Positions 1-8,349 of a stretch of 64,000 bases of DNA are shown piece after piece (the stretch's first letter is position 1; the number at the start of each line of letters is the position of its first letter). The stretch is from contig NZ_CP092104.1 of the NCBI RefSeq assembly GCF_016918765.2, positions 1,984,001-2,048,000 on the forward strand, in the 5' to 3' direction. Under the pieces are notes generated by a model. The model saw only the letters and a list, made by a program, of their open reading frames with translations, made no database searches and was not told the DNA's origin. Source of the DNA: Flagellatimonas centrodinii (GTDB lineage Bacteria > Pseudomonadota > Gammaproteobacteria > Nevskiales > Nevskiaceae). The position numbers and the translations under genes are program-made.

Positions 1-836
1 CCGAAGACACGCCGATCAGCCGCTGGTGGCGGCGTGTCACGCAATCCTTCGCCGTCGCGCCGCAGACCCGGGAAGAGCTGATGGCGGTCCTCGAGGAGGC
101 CCGCGATTCCGAACTGATGGATGCCGACGCCCTGATCATGTTCCAGGGTGTGCTGGAGACCGCGGAGACACAGGTTCGGGACATCATGGTGCCGCGTGCA
201 CAGATGGTGGTGGTCGAATCGGATGGCAGCCTCGACGAGATTCTGCGGATGGTGGTGGAGTCAGGGCACTCGCGGTTTCCGGTGATCGGCGACTCGCGCG
301 ATGAAATCATCGGCATCCTGCTGGCCAAGGACCTGCTGAAGATCACCTCGACCGTGGCGGGCTTCGAGCCGGGGACCTTCGACCTCCGCTCGCAACTGCG
401 CCCCGCGGTGTTCGTGCCGGAGTCCAAGCGGGTCAACATCCTGCTCAAGGATTTCAAGCGTGGGCGCAACCACATGGCGGTGGTGGTGGACGAGTACGGC
501 GGCGTCAGCGGCCTGGTCACCATCGAGGACGTGCTCGAGCAGATCGTCGGCGAGATCGACGACGAGTACGACGAGGCCGAGTCCGCCACCATCCTGCGGC
601 AGGATGAACGCCGCTACCTGGTGAACGGGCTGACTCCGATCGAAACCTTCAACGAGTACTTCACCACCGACTTTCCCGATGATGAATTCGACACCATCGG
701 CGGTCTGGTGGTGCATCACTTCGGTCACATGCCGAGGCGCGGCGAAAGCGTGCGCATCGGCCGGTTCAACTTCAACGTGCAGCGCTCCGACAGCCGGCGG
801 CTGCATTTGCTGCAGGTCACCCTGTCACTGGTGTAG
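1..836 (+). CDS. corC: CorC/HlyC-family CBS-domain protein, 5' end missing
   Basis: The reading frame is open from base 3 to the TAG at 834-836, so the N-terminus lies outside the window. The visible 277 or so residues begin just before a REELMAVLEEA segment that corresponds to the start of E. coli CorC. A paired CBS module follows (motifs VRDIMVPRAQM and HMAVVVDEYGGVSGLVTIEDV), then the C-terminal CorC_HlyC domain with DTIGGLV and ending in SDSRRLHLLQV. The family is cytoplasmic or membrane-associated, linked to Mg/Co efflux, and binds nucleotides through its CBS pair. In many relatives it sits with ybeY and lnt. Here the next gene, 4 bases away, encodes a DUF4105 protein instead of lnt. Family assignment is firm; the transport role is by family only. 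Confidence 0.9.
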   Translation, partial: EDTPISRWWRRVTQSFAVAPQTREELMAVLEEARDSELMDADALIMFQGVLETAETQVRDIMVPRAQMVVVESDGSLDEILRMVVESGHSRFPVIGDSRDEIIGILLAKDLLKITSTVAGFEPGTFDLRSQLRPAVFVPESKRVNILLKDFKRGRNHMAVVVDEYGGVSGLVTIEDVLEQIVGEIDDEYDEAESATILRQDERRYLVNGLTPIETFNEYFTTDFPDDEFDTIGGLVVHHFGHMPRRGESVRIGRFNFNVQRSDSRRLHLLQVTLSLV

Positions 837-840
837 GGCG

Positions 841-2019
841 ATGATCCGGCCGTTGGTTCTCGCCCTGCTGGCCACGCTGCTGTGGACGGGAACGACGGCC
901 GCGGCGCCAACCGTCAGCTTGCTGACCTTCCAGCCTGGCGAGATCTACTGGCAGCGCTACGGTCACAACGCCTTGCTGGTGCGCGATCCGCTGCGGTCCA
1001 CGGCGCTGGTCTACAACTACGGACTGTTCGACTTCGCCCAGAAAAATTTTCTGCTCAACTTTGCCCGCGGGCGCATGCAATACCGGGTGGCACCGGAGCC
1101 GCTGTCGTACACCTTGGACGCCTATCGAGCCGAAGGCCGATGGGTGTACGAACAACAGTTGGCACTGCAGCCGGATCAGGCCACGGCGCTGGCCGACTTT
1201 CTGGCCTGGAATGTGCAGCCGGTGCATGCCGATTATCGCTACGACTACTTCGCGGCCAACTGCAGCACCAAGGTGCGCGATGCCCTCGACAGTGCGCTGG
1301 GCGGGGGCCTGCGCGCAGCCCTCGAAGGGGCGCCGAGTGGCACCAGCTACCGAGCTGAAGCCAATCGCATGATGGCGCCCGATCCCCTGATGATGCTGGG
1401 GACCGACCTGCTGATGGGCCCCGCGACCGATCGGCCGATCGACCGTTGGCAGCAGAGCTTTCTGCCCGAGGTGCTGATGACGGCGGTGCGTGAGCTGCAG
1501 GTGGACGACGGCATCGGCGGCACACGGCCATTGGTGGCACGCGGCGATCTGCTGGTGGCGGGCCGACTGCCGTCGGCTGATTCGCCGTCGACCGATCGGC
1601 GCGGCCCGCTGACGCTGCTGGGTCTGACGCTGGCCGCTGTCCTGTTGCTGACGGCCGCATGGCGACCGTGGTTGGCTGCCGCCATTGGGGGCGGCTTGGC
1701 GGTGATCGCCGGCGCGGTCGGAGTCATCCTGCTGCTGGCCTGGACGGTGACCGATCATTGGGCGATGGCGGCCAACCACAACCTGCTGCTGTTTTCGCCG
1801 TTGGCGCTGCTGATGGTGCCGGCCTGGTGTCGTCCGCGACACCCGGTGAGGCGACGGACGCTCGGCATTGCGGTACTGATCGCCTTGGGCGCGGTGCTGG
1901 CGTTGCCACTGGCGCTGTGGCCGGGGATGGCGCAACACAACCTGCAGTGGGTAGGCTTGTGGCTTCCCATCCATCTTGCGGGGCTGTGGGTACTCAGTCG
2001 CCGTAGCGAGCCGCGCTGA
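841..2019 (+). CDS. DUF4105 (Lnb N-terminal-like) membrane protein
   Basis: A 392-residue protein beginning at the ATG 4 bases after the CorC stop. A longer frame upstream lies inside corC and is not needed. Residues 1-21 form a signal peptide (LVLALLATLLWTGTTAAA). The next 220 or so residues match the DUF4105 periplasmic domain, with the family's GHNALLVRDP, YNYGLFDF and YDYFAANCSTKVRD motifs. The His and Cys in these are reminiscent of a papain-like/NlpC-type fold. The C-terminal 110 residues carry four or five hydrophobic helices. It is probably an inner-membrane protein with a periplasmic domain. The substrate is unknown and I assign no activity. It is probably co-transcribed with corC and the DUF2461 gene. 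Confidence 0.75.
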   Translation: MIRPLVLALLATLLWTGTTAAAPTVSLLTFQPGEIYWQRYGHNALLVRDPLRSTALVYNYGLFDFAQKNFLLNFARGRMQYRVAPEPLSYTLDAYRAEGRWVYEQQLALQPDQATALADFLAWNVQPVHADYRYDYFAANCSTKVRDALDSALGGGLRAALEGAPSGTSYRAEANRMMAPDPLMMLGTDLLMGPATDRPIDRWQQSFLPEVLMTAVRELQVDDGIGGTRPLVARGDLLVAGRLPSADSPSTDRRGPLTLLGLTLAAVLLLTAAWRPWLAAAIGGGLAVIAGAVGVILLLAWTVTDHWAMAANHNLLLFSPLALLMVPAWCRPRHPVRRRTLGIAVLIALGAVLALPLALWPGMAQHNLQWVGLWLPIHLAGLWVLSRRSEPR

Positions 2020-2020
2020 C

Positions 2021-2755
2021 ATGGCCAAGAACACGCCGTACTTCACACCTGCCACCCTGCGGTTTCTGAAGCAGCTGGCCGCCCACAACAACAAGGACTG
2101 GTTCAACGCCCACCGCGACGACTATGAAGCGGCCGTGCGTGAACCCTGTCTGCGGTTCATTACCGATCTGGCGGCGCCGTTGGCCACGCTCAGCCCGGAG
2201 ATGGTGGCCAGCCCGAAGAAAGTCGGGGGCTCGCTGTTCCGGATTCACCGCGACACCCGGTTCAGCAGCGACAAGACCCCCTACAAGACCCACGCCGGCA
2301 TGAGCTTCTTCCATGCCGCAACCAAGGCCACCGCGCGCGCTGACGCCGGCGGCAATGCGGCACCCGGGCGCCTGGATGCGCCGGTTTTCTACTTTCATCT
2401 GACGCCGGGCGACAGTTTTCTCGGCGGCGGCATCTGGCACCCACAGTCGGAAACCCTGCGGCGCATTCGCGCCTATCTGGTCAACAACCCGGCCAGCTGG
2501 CAGCAGGCGACCCGCAGTACCGGCTTCCGCCGCCACTTCACCCTGGGTGGCGACAGCCTGGTGCGGCCGCCGCAGGGCTTTGATCCTGAACATCCCTTGA
2601 TCGAGGACCTCAAGCGCAAGGATTTTGTCGCCAGTGCCGCTGTCAGCGACGATGACCTGCTGCGGCCGGACCTGCCACGGTGGGTGATCACGCGCTACCG
2701 CGAGGTGTCGCCCATGCTCGACTGGCTCTGCGGCGCACTCGATCTGCCGTACTGA
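2021..2755 (+). CDS. DUF2461 (TIGR02453) family protein
   Basis: A 244-residue soluble protein starting at the ATG one base after the DUF4105 stop (MAKNTPYFTPATLRFL). Hallmarks of the DUF2461 family are visible: FLKQLAAHNNKDWFNAHRDDY near the N-terminus, then RIHRDTRFSSDKTPYKTHAG and FYFHLTPGDSFLGGGIWHP. The family is widespread and uncharacterised. No signal peptide or membrane segment is present, so it is expected in the cytoplasm. The one-base spacing suggests translational coupling to the upstream gene. It converges with rsmI, leaving only 9 bases between the two stops. Confidence 0.8.
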   Translation: MAKNTPYFTPATLRFLKQLAAHNNKDWFNAHRDDYEAAVREPCLRFITDLAAPLATLSPEMVASPKKVGGSLFRIHRDTRFSSDKTPYKTHAGMSFFHAATKATARADAGGNAAPGRLDAPVFYFHLTPGDSFLGGGIWHPQSETLRRIRAYLVNNPASWQQATRSTGFRRHFTLGGDSLVRPPQGFDPEHPLIEDLKRKDFVASAAVSDDDLLRPDLPRWVITRYREVSPMLDWLCGALDLPY

Positions 2756-2764
2756 CGCACGCCC

Positions 2765-3631
2765 TCAGCGGTCGTCACCGCCGCCTGCCATCAGCGCCAT
2801 CTCGTACAACCGCTTGCGCGGCAGGCCGGTGAGCTCGGCCGCCACGCGTGCCGCCCGAGACGCCGGTAATTCCGCCAGCAGCACCTTCAACACCGCGGCG
2901 GCTTCCACTTCATCGCTGGCGGCAACCGGGGCCCCGCCGATGACCAGTACGAACTCGCCGCGCTGGCGGTTGGCGTCGGCCTGCAGCCAGCCGGCCAGGT
3001 CGCCAGCAGGGCAGGACACACTCTGTTCAAAGCGCTTGGTCAGCTCACGGGCGAGCATCACCGGGCGGTCCGGGCCGAGTACCGCGGCGAGATCAGCGGC
3101 GGTGTCGACGATGCGGTGGCTGGCTTCATAGGCCACCAGCGTGTGGGGCACGGCTCGCAGCGACGCCAGGGCCTGACGACGCGCGCCGCCTTTGGCGGGT
3201 AGGAAGCCGATGAACGTGAAACGGTCGGTCGGCAGGCCTGCAATCGACAGAGCCGCCACCAGCGCGCAGGGCCCGGGGACCGCCACCACCGGCAGGTCAG
3301 CGGCACGGGCGGCACGTACCAGGACGAAGCCGGGGTCGGAAATCAGTGGCGTACCGGCATCCGAAATCAGCGCCAGCGTCTCGCCGCCGGTCAGTCGCGC
3401 GATCAGCTGTTCGGTCTGCGCCCGTTCGTTGTGTTCGTGCAGGGCGCTGATCGGCTGCTGGATCCCGAGTTGCTGCAACAGCACGCCGGAGGTGCGGGTG
3501 TCCTCGGCGAGAATGCGGTCGACGCTGCCCAGCACCGCGGCCGCGCGGGGGCTGAGATCGCCGAGATGGCCGATGGGCGTGGCCACTACGTAAAGGTGAC
3601 CGGGGCTGACCGCGGGGGCTTGATCTGACAT
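2765..3631 (-). CDS. rsmI: 16S rRNA 2'-O-ribose C1402 methyltransferase RsmI
   Basis: A 288-residue protein of the tetrapyrrole-methylase superfamily. Starting at MSDQAP, it has the N-terminal GHLYVVATPIGHLGD loop, LAEDTRTSGVLL, the ALISDAGTPLISDPG motif and VPGPCALVAALSIAGL, all characteristic of RsmI. The family methylates the ribose of C1402 in 16S rRNA using S-adenosylmethionine. The frame is open far upstream through lpoA, but homology begins at this start. It is divergent from lpoA with a 35-base gap, the conserved rsmI/lpoA-yraN arrangement of gammaproteobacteria. Length is normal for the family. Confidence 0.95.
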   Translation of the reverse strand: MSDQAPAVSPGHLYVVATPIGHLGDLSPRAAAVLGSVDRILAEDTRTSGVLLQQLGIQQPISALHEHNERAQTEQLIARLTGGETLALISDAGTPLISDPGFVLVRAARAADLPVVAVPGPCALVAALSIAGLPTDRFTFIGFLPAKGGARRQALASLRAVPHTLVAYEASHRIVDTAADLAAVLGPDRPVMLARELTKRFEQSVSCPAGDLAGWLQADANRQRGEFVLVIGGAPVAASDEVEAAAVLKVLLAELPASRAARVAAELTGLPRKRLYEMALMAGGGDDR

Positions 3632-3666
3632 CGGGCGATTGTCGCACCGTGTCATACTTTGCGGCC

Positions 3667-5484
3667 ATGAATGTCGCTCACCGTTTCCTCCGCGTTTGGG
3701 TTCTGGGCGGGTTGCTGGCAGCCCTGCTGACGGGCTGTGCGACCGGTCCGGCGCCCCGTCAGGCGCCCTCCGCTCTGCCGTATCCCGGTGCCGCCCGCAG
3801 CGATCCGCTCGCGGGCGCAGAAGCCGCATTCGCGCGCGGCGACCTGGCAGTTGCCCGTGCGCACCTGGCGGCATTGGCCGACCACTCGGTGCCGGTGGCG
3901 CAAATGCAGCGGCTGCAGTTGTTGCGCGCACGTCTGGCGGCCGCCGAGGGGCGCGACGCCGACGTGCTCCGGCTGCTGCCGATGGCACCCGAGGGGGTGG
4001 AGATGGGCGCGGCCACCGAGGCCCTGCGGGCCGAGGCGCGGTCGCGGCTCGGCGACCCCGTCGGCGCGGTTCAGGCCTGGGTTGCACGTCTCGCGTTTCT
4101 GGATGATCCACGCGCGGTTGCCGACAACCGCATGCGGTTGTGGCAGGGGCTGTCGACGGCACCCATCGGCATTGATGATCGCCAGCGTGCGGCGGCTGCC
4201 GGATTTGTAGTGGAGGGTTGGATCGCGCTGGCCGAAGCCCTGCGTGCCGCTGATCGGGAGTCGGCCATGGCGGACTGGCGCAGCCAGTTCGGACCACATC
4301 CGGCAGCGACCTGGATGGCGCAGGGCGGTTTGCAGGCAACGCAGGCTGCCGGTGCGTCCGCATTCCTGCAATTTAACCCGCAGGGCGGCAGCCCCCGCTG
4401 GGCAGTGCTGCTGCCTCTGAGCGGACCGCTGGCCGCCAGTGGCGCGGCCATCCGCGACGGCCTGCTGTCCGCCTATCTGGGTCGCCGACTGCGGGTCCCA
4501 ATCCGCTTCCATGACACCGGCGGCACCCCGGGAGGGGCGGCGCTGGCGTTCCAGGAGGCGCTGCGGGAAGGCGCGACCCTGGTGATTGGGCCACTGCGCA
4601 AGGAGAGTGTGTCAGCGCTGCTCGCCGGCGGGCGGTCACCCGTACCGTTGCTGGCGCTGAACCAGGTGGAATCAGGGCCCGGCGTGCCGGTGCCTGCCAA
4701 TGTCGTTCAGTTTGCGCTGGCCCCGGAGGACGAGGCGCGGGCGGCGGCCCGCCATGCACGCCGACAGGGCCTGGGCAGCGCCGTGGTGCTGGTGCCCGAG
4801 GGCGACTGGGGTGATCGGGTCGAAGCGGCCTTCATCGATACCCTGGAAGCCGCAGGTGGCGCCGTGGTCGGCCGCGCTCGCTACACCCCCGGAACGGCCG
4901 ATTTTTCGGCGCCGATCAAGCAGTTGCTGCGGGTAACGGATAGCGAGCGTCGCTACCAGGAGCTGGCAGCGGTGCTGGGGCAGCGGCCGGTATTCGATGT
5001 GCGTCGGCGAGGCGACGCCGATATGGTGTTCTTTGCCGGGCGGCCGGTCGATGGCCGCCAGATCTGGTCGCAGTTCCGCTTTCACCATGCGCAGGGTCTG
5101 GCGGCCTATTCGACCGCGCTGATTCATCAGCCAGGCGGCGGTGGCGACAGTGATCTGGTGGGCACCCGCTTCTGTGACCAGCCCTGGCTGCTTGACGATC
5201 TGCGTGATCCGCAGTTCGCCAGCGCTACCCGGGGCCTCAGCAGCCGGCAGGCGCAGCCGCGCCTGTTCGCGCTCGGCGCCGACGCCCTGACATTGGCGCA
5301 GCGGATCAGCGATGGCGCCTTCGATATGATGCCGATCGAGGGCCTCACCGGTGATCTCACCGTGAGCCACGACGGTCGGGTCGAGCGGGGCCTCGGGTGT
5401 GCACGCTTCACCCGCAGCGGCCTGGAGCGGCTGCCGCTGTCGTCGGACATGCCGGAATGGTCATCCGCGCCCCTGCCGCGCTGA
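3667..5484 (+). CDS. lpoA: Penicillin-binding protein activator LpoA, outer-membrane lipoprotein
   Basis: A 605-residue lipoprotein. The chosen ATG gives a signal peptide ending in the lipobox LLTGC; an in-frame ATG 18 bases earlier would only lengthen it. The N-terminal part is alpha-helical and TPR-like. From about residue 240 it has the periplasmic-binding-like fold of LppC/LpoA (WAVLLPLSGPLAASGAAIRDG, then LVIGPLRKESVSALL). LpoA sits in the outer membrane and stimulates the class A penicillin-binding protein PBP1A during peptidoglycan synthesis. It is somewhat shorter than the E. coli protein. The position between rsmI and yraN supports the call. Its last 28 bases overlap yraN. Confidence 0.93.
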   Translation: MNVAHRFLRVWVLGGLLAALLTGCATGPAPRQAPSALPYPGAARSDPLAGAEAAFARGDLAVARAHLAALADHSVPVAQMQRLQLLRARLAAAEGRDADVLRLLPMAPEGVEMGAATEALRAEARSRLGDPVGAVQAWVARLAFLDDPRAVADNRMRLWQGLSTAPIGIDDRQRAAAAGFVVEGWIALAEALRAADRESAMADWRSQFGPHPAATWMAQGGLQATQAAGASAFLQFNPQGGSPRWAVLLPLSGPLAASGAAIRDGLLSAYLGRRLRVPIRFHDTGGTPGGAALAFQEALREGATLVIGPLRKESVSALLAGGRSPVPLLALNQVESGPGVPVPANVVQFALAPEDEARAAARHARRQGLGSAVVLVPEGDWGDRVEAAFIDTLEAAGGAVVGRARYTPGTADFSAPIKQLLRVTDSERRYQELAAVLGQRPVFDVRRRGDADMVFFAGRPVDGRQIWSQFRFHHAQGLAAYSTALIHQPGGGGDSDLVGTRFCDQPWLLDDLRDPQFASATRGLSSRQAQPRLFALGADALTLAQRISDGAFDMMPIEGLTGDLTVSHDGRVERGLGCARFTRSGLERLPLSSDMPEWSSAPLPR

Positions 5485-5843
5485 CGCCGGCACAACAGTC
5501 CGGTGCCGATGCCGAGCGGCAGGCCGCAGGGCTGCTGCAGGCGGACGGGTTGAAGCTGATCGCGCGCAACGTCCGCAACCGCTTCGGTGAGCTTGATCTG
5601 ATTGCGCTGGAGCAGCAGACCCTGGTGGTGATCGAAGTGCGCGCGCGGACCAGTACCCGCTTCGGCGGGGCAGCGGTGACGGTTGATCACCGCAAGCAGG
5701 CCCGGATCATTCGCGCCACCCAGGCATGGCTGGCCACCCAGCCTGCCCACCGGTCACGGGCCATCCGTTTTGACGTGATGGCCATTGATGCCGGGCGTCC
5801 GCCGCAGTGGATTCGTGGCGCGTTTCTGGCCGAGGGCAGTTGA
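5457..5843 (+). CDS. yraN: UPF0102 (YraN) nuclease-fold protein
   Basis: 128 residues. The frame is open further upstream, but the ATG at 5457 (MVIRAPAALTP) sits just before the conserved GADAERQAAGLL segment. The UPF0102 core follows: NVRNRFGELDLIALEQ, then LVVIEVRART, which resembles the D/ExxxExK core of archaeal Holliday-junction-resolvase-type nucleases. The family function is unproven. It overlaps the end of lpoA by 28 bases, and its TGA shares one base with the ATG of the following FAD oxidase, so the three genes are probably translated from one message. Confidence 0.88.
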   Translation: MVIRAPAALTPAQQSGADAERQAAGLLQADGLKLIARNVRNRFGELDLIALEQQTLVVIEVRARTSTRFGGAAVTVDHRKQARIIRATQAWLATQPAHRSRAIRFDVMAIDAGRPPQWIRGAFLAEGS

Positions 5844-7240
5844 TGCGCCTCGACCCCGCACTGCGGTCAGCGTTGGCCCGGGCGTTGCCGGCGGACCGCC
5901 GGTTGGAAGACCCAGCGGACTGTCTGCCCTACGGCTATGACAACTCACGCCGCTTTCACGCCCCGGACATGGTGGTCTTCCCGCTTGGTCACGATGAAGT
6001 GGTGGCTGTGGTGCAGGCCTGTCATGCGACCGGCACGCCACTGGTGGCGCGGGGTCGGGGCACCAACACCACGGGTGCCAGTGTGCCGGTGGCGGGCGGT
6101 GTGGTGATGTCGCTGGAGCGCATGAACCGGATTCTCGAATACCGGCCGGCCGACCGCCTGATGGTGGTGGAGGCCGGGTGCATCAACGCGGATGTGCAGC
6201 AGTGTGCGGCTGCCGATGGGCTGTTTTGGGCCCCCGACCCAACCAGCGCCGCGTACTCCACTGTTGGCGGTAACCTGGCCTGCGGGGCCGGTGGGCCGCG
6301 TGCGGTGAAGTACGGCACCGCGCGCGAGAGCGTGCTGGGCCTGCGTGCCGTCACCGGGGCCGGTACCGCCCTGGTGACCGGCGGCCGCACCACCAAGGGC
6401 GTGGTGGGGTACGACCTGACGCGCTTGCTGGTGGGCAGCGAGGGCACCCTGGCGGTGATCACCGAGGCGACCCTGAAGCTGCTGCCACGGCCGTCGCAAC
6501 AACGCACTTTGCGTGCCTGTTATACCAACGCGGCGGCGGCGGTGGCGGCGGTGGTGCGCATCATGGGGCAGCCGGAGACGCCTGCCGCGCTCGAGTTCAT
6601 GGATGGCACCGCGGTACGTCTGGCGCAGGCCTGGCAGGACACCGGCGTGCCGTCCGCGACCGGCGCGCTGCTGTTGATCGATGTCGATGGCAGCGACGAT
6701 ACGGTGGCGCTGGCGCAGCAGGCGGTGGCGCGCGCGGCCGACGGTGAAGGCCTGGTCGAACTGCGGGCAGCCGCCGATACCACCGAAGCGGCCGCACTCT
6801 GGGCCTGTCGCAAGGCGCTGTCGCCGTCTCTGCGGCAACTGGCGCCGAAGAAGGTCAACGAGGACGTGGCGGTGCCGGTCAGTCAGCTACCGACGCTGTT
6901 GTCGACACTGGAAGCGCTGTCGGCCGAACACGACCTGCAGATCGTCAATTTCGGCCACGCCGGCAATGGCAATATCCATGTCAATCTGCTGGCCGACCCG
7001 GAGGACCCGCGGCAGATGCAAGCGGTGAGTGCCTGCCTGGTGGCGGTGTTCCGCACGGTGCTGGCACTGGGGGGCACGCTCTCGGGTGAGCACGGTGTCG
7101 GCATCGACAAGCGCCCTTATGTCGGCTGGGAAATCGACCCGCTGACCTTGAATCTGATGCAGGACTTGCGGAGCCGCTTCGACCCTCGCGGCATTCTGAA
7201 TCCGGACAAGACCCTGCCGCTAACCGCGCCGCCTACTTGA
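5843..7240 (+). CDS. FAD-linked oxidase, GlcD/D-2-hydroxyacid dehydrogenase type
   Basis: 465 residues starting at the ATG that shares a base with the yraN stop (TGATG). The N-terminal FAD-binding_4 (PCMH) domain shows the nucleotide loop GTPLVARGRGTNTTGASVPV and PTSAAYSTVGGNLACGAGGP. The C-terminal FAD-oxidase domain shows NFGHAGNGNIHVNLL and GGTLSGEHGVGIDKRPYV, which hold flavin- and metal-contacting residues in this family. Relatives oxidise glycolate, D-lactate or other D-2-hydroxyacids in the cytoplasm or at the inner membrane. There are no neighbouring glcE/glcF-like genes, so a stand-alone dehydrogenase is likelier than a glycolate oxidase complex. The substrate cannot be assigned from sequence. 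The 3' end overlaps convergent sspB by 8 bases. Confidence 0.85.
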   Translation: MRLDPALRSALARALPADRRLEDPADCLPYGYDNSRRFHAPDMVVFPLGHDEVVAVVQACHATGTPLVARGRGTNTTGASVPVAGGVVMSLERMNRILEYRPADRLMVVEAGCINADVQQCAAADGLFWAPDPTSAAYSTVGGNLACGAGGPRAVKYGTARESVLGLRAVTGAGTALVTGGRTTKGVVGYDLTRLLVGSEGTLAVITEATLKLLPRPSQQRTLRACYTNAAAAVAAVVRIMGQPETPAALEFMDGTAVRLAQAWQDTGVPSATGALLLIDVDGSDDTVALAQQAVARAADGEGLVELRAAADTTEAAALWACRKALSPSLRQLAPKKVNEDVAVPVSQLPTLLSTLEALSAEHDLQIVNFGHAGNGNIHVNLLADPEDPRQMQAVSACLVAVFRTVLALGGTLSGEHGVGIDKRPYVGWEIDPLTLNLMQDLRSRFDPRGILNPDKTLPLTAPPT

Positions 7241-7652
7241 CCACCCGCAAGTGATTGCGCGGCGGGCGTGGCTTGTCTTCGTCGTTCGGGGTGGCGGGCG
7301 GGGGCGTCTCGGGCGCCGGCGTCTCGCCATCGGGCGGTTCGATTTCGCCGAAGACCAGCCCCTCGCCATTCTCGCGGGCGAAGATGGCCAGGACGCTGCC
7401 CAGCGGTACCTGTACCTCGAATGCGCGGCCGCCGAAGCGCGCCGAGAACCACAGCATCTCCGGGAGAATCTCGAAGTGTTGCACCGCGGCGGGGCTGATA
7501 TTGAGGGTTATCCGCCCGTCCTGTACGTACTGGGTGGGAACCACAACGCCGGGGTAGTCGACCGCGACCAGCACGTGCGGTGTGTATTGGTGCTCTGTGG
7601 CCCAGTCGTAGATGGCGCGGATCAGATAGGGGCGGCGGCTGCGGGCTTTCAT
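7233..7652 (-). CDS. sspB: ClpXP adaptor SspB
   Basis: 139 residues starting at MKARSRRPYLIRAIYDW. The folded substrate-binding domain (about residues 1-100) has the signatures HVLVAVDYPGVVVP, RITLNISPAAV and FSARFGGRAFEVQVP. It is followed by an acidic and proline-rich linker and a C-terminal LRVVK. In E. coli SspB the same tail binds the ClpX N-domain, so the delivery function for ssrA-tagged proteins looks intact. The ATG overlaps the sspA stop (ATGA), giving translational coupling. The frame is open upstream into sspA but homology starts here. Confidence 0.95.
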   Translation of the reverse strand: MKARSRRPYLIRAIYDWATEHQYTPHVLVAVDYPGVVVPTQYVQDGRITLNISPAAVQHFEILPEMLWFSARFGGRAFEVQVPLGSVLAIFARENGEGLVFGEIEPPDGETPAPETPPPATPNDEDKPRPPRNHLRVVK

Positions 7653-8254
7653 ATCAGGGTCGATTCTACTGCGGGGCGGGTTCGCAGGCGGCGGATGTAA
7701 GCCTGCAGGCGGTCGGCCGCCGGCGCAGGCAGGGCGTCGAGCCGGGTGCTGGGGTGGCACAACCAGACGGCCGCCGCGCAGTCGCCCAGATGGTAGTCCA
7801 GCCCCATGAGCCGGTTGCGGGGTCCGATCAGATCGGCGAGATCAAGCAGGTGCCCCAGGGTGTCCGGCCGCGAGGTCAGCAATTGCGGGAACACCGTGCC
7901 GAGCATCAGGTCGAGCAGCAGACGGACCCGTGCCCGGTGGGCGGGCTCGGGCGGCATCAGCGGCGGATGCGGAAAGCGCTCGTCGAGATAGGCGGCGATG
8001 ATCCCGGCACTGACCACTGGCGTCTCGCGGTCGATCAATGCCGGCAGCCGCAGGCCGGGATTGACCGCCAGCAGATCCTCCGGCGGTCGGTGCAGGTTGA
8101 CCGACTGAAAGCGTGCCTGAGGCAGGTTCTTCTCAGCCAGAATCAGCTGCAACCAGCGCGTCTCAGGCGTCCCCGGTAGCCCGTACAGCTGCATGCCGGC
8201 CCGCTGGGCGGGCTTGCGGGTTGCACTGAAACGGGTCTGGTTGGGCAGGCGCAT
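7649..8254 (-). CDS. sspA: Stringent starvation protein A (GST-fold)
   Basis: 201 residues from the start MRLPNQTRF. A glutathione-S-transferase N-domain (MQLYGLPGTPETRW, NPGLRLPALIDRE) is followed by the SspA hallmark YLDERFPHPPLMP and an alpha-helical C-domain. SspA binds RNA polymerase and affects stationary-phase and acid-stress transcription in E. coli. It does not behave as a classical GST. Alternative starts are the ATG at 8293 and the ATG at 8194 (MQLYG). The one chosen gives the short basic N-terminal extension seen in other SspA proteins. It lies downstream of petC behind a strong hairpin and is coupled to sspB. Confidence 0.9.
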   Translation of the reverse strand: MRLPNQTRFSATRKPAQRAGMQLYGLPGTPETRWLQLILAEKNLPQARFQSVNLHRPPEDLLAVNPGLRLPALIDRETPVVSAGIIAAYLDERFPHPPLMPPEPAHRARVRLLLDLMLGTVFPQLLTSRPDTLGHLLDLADLIGPRNRLMGLDYHLGDCAAAVWLCHPSTRLDALPAPAADRLQAYIRRLRTRPAVESTLI

Positions 8255-8290
8255 CGGATGGTGGTCGGACTTATCGCCCCCCGAAAACAG

Positions 8291-8329
8291 CAACGCCGCT
8301 CATGGCCATGACGCGCATGAGCGGCGTTG
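8291..8329 (-). terminator. Perfect 13-bp hairpin between petC and sspA
   Basis: CAACGCCGCTCAT (8291-8303) and ATGAGCGGCGTTG (8317-8329) form a perfect 13-bp stem with a 13-base loop. Read on the minus strand, the stem is followed by CTGTTTTC, a short U-rich tract. It lies in the 95-base gap between the petC stop and the sspA start. It could be a leaky intrinsic terminator that lets a fraction of bc1 transcripts continue into sspAB, or an mRNA-stabilising 3' end. Confidence 0.6.
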
Positions 8330-8349
8330 TCGTCGTTCAGGGAAGACGG

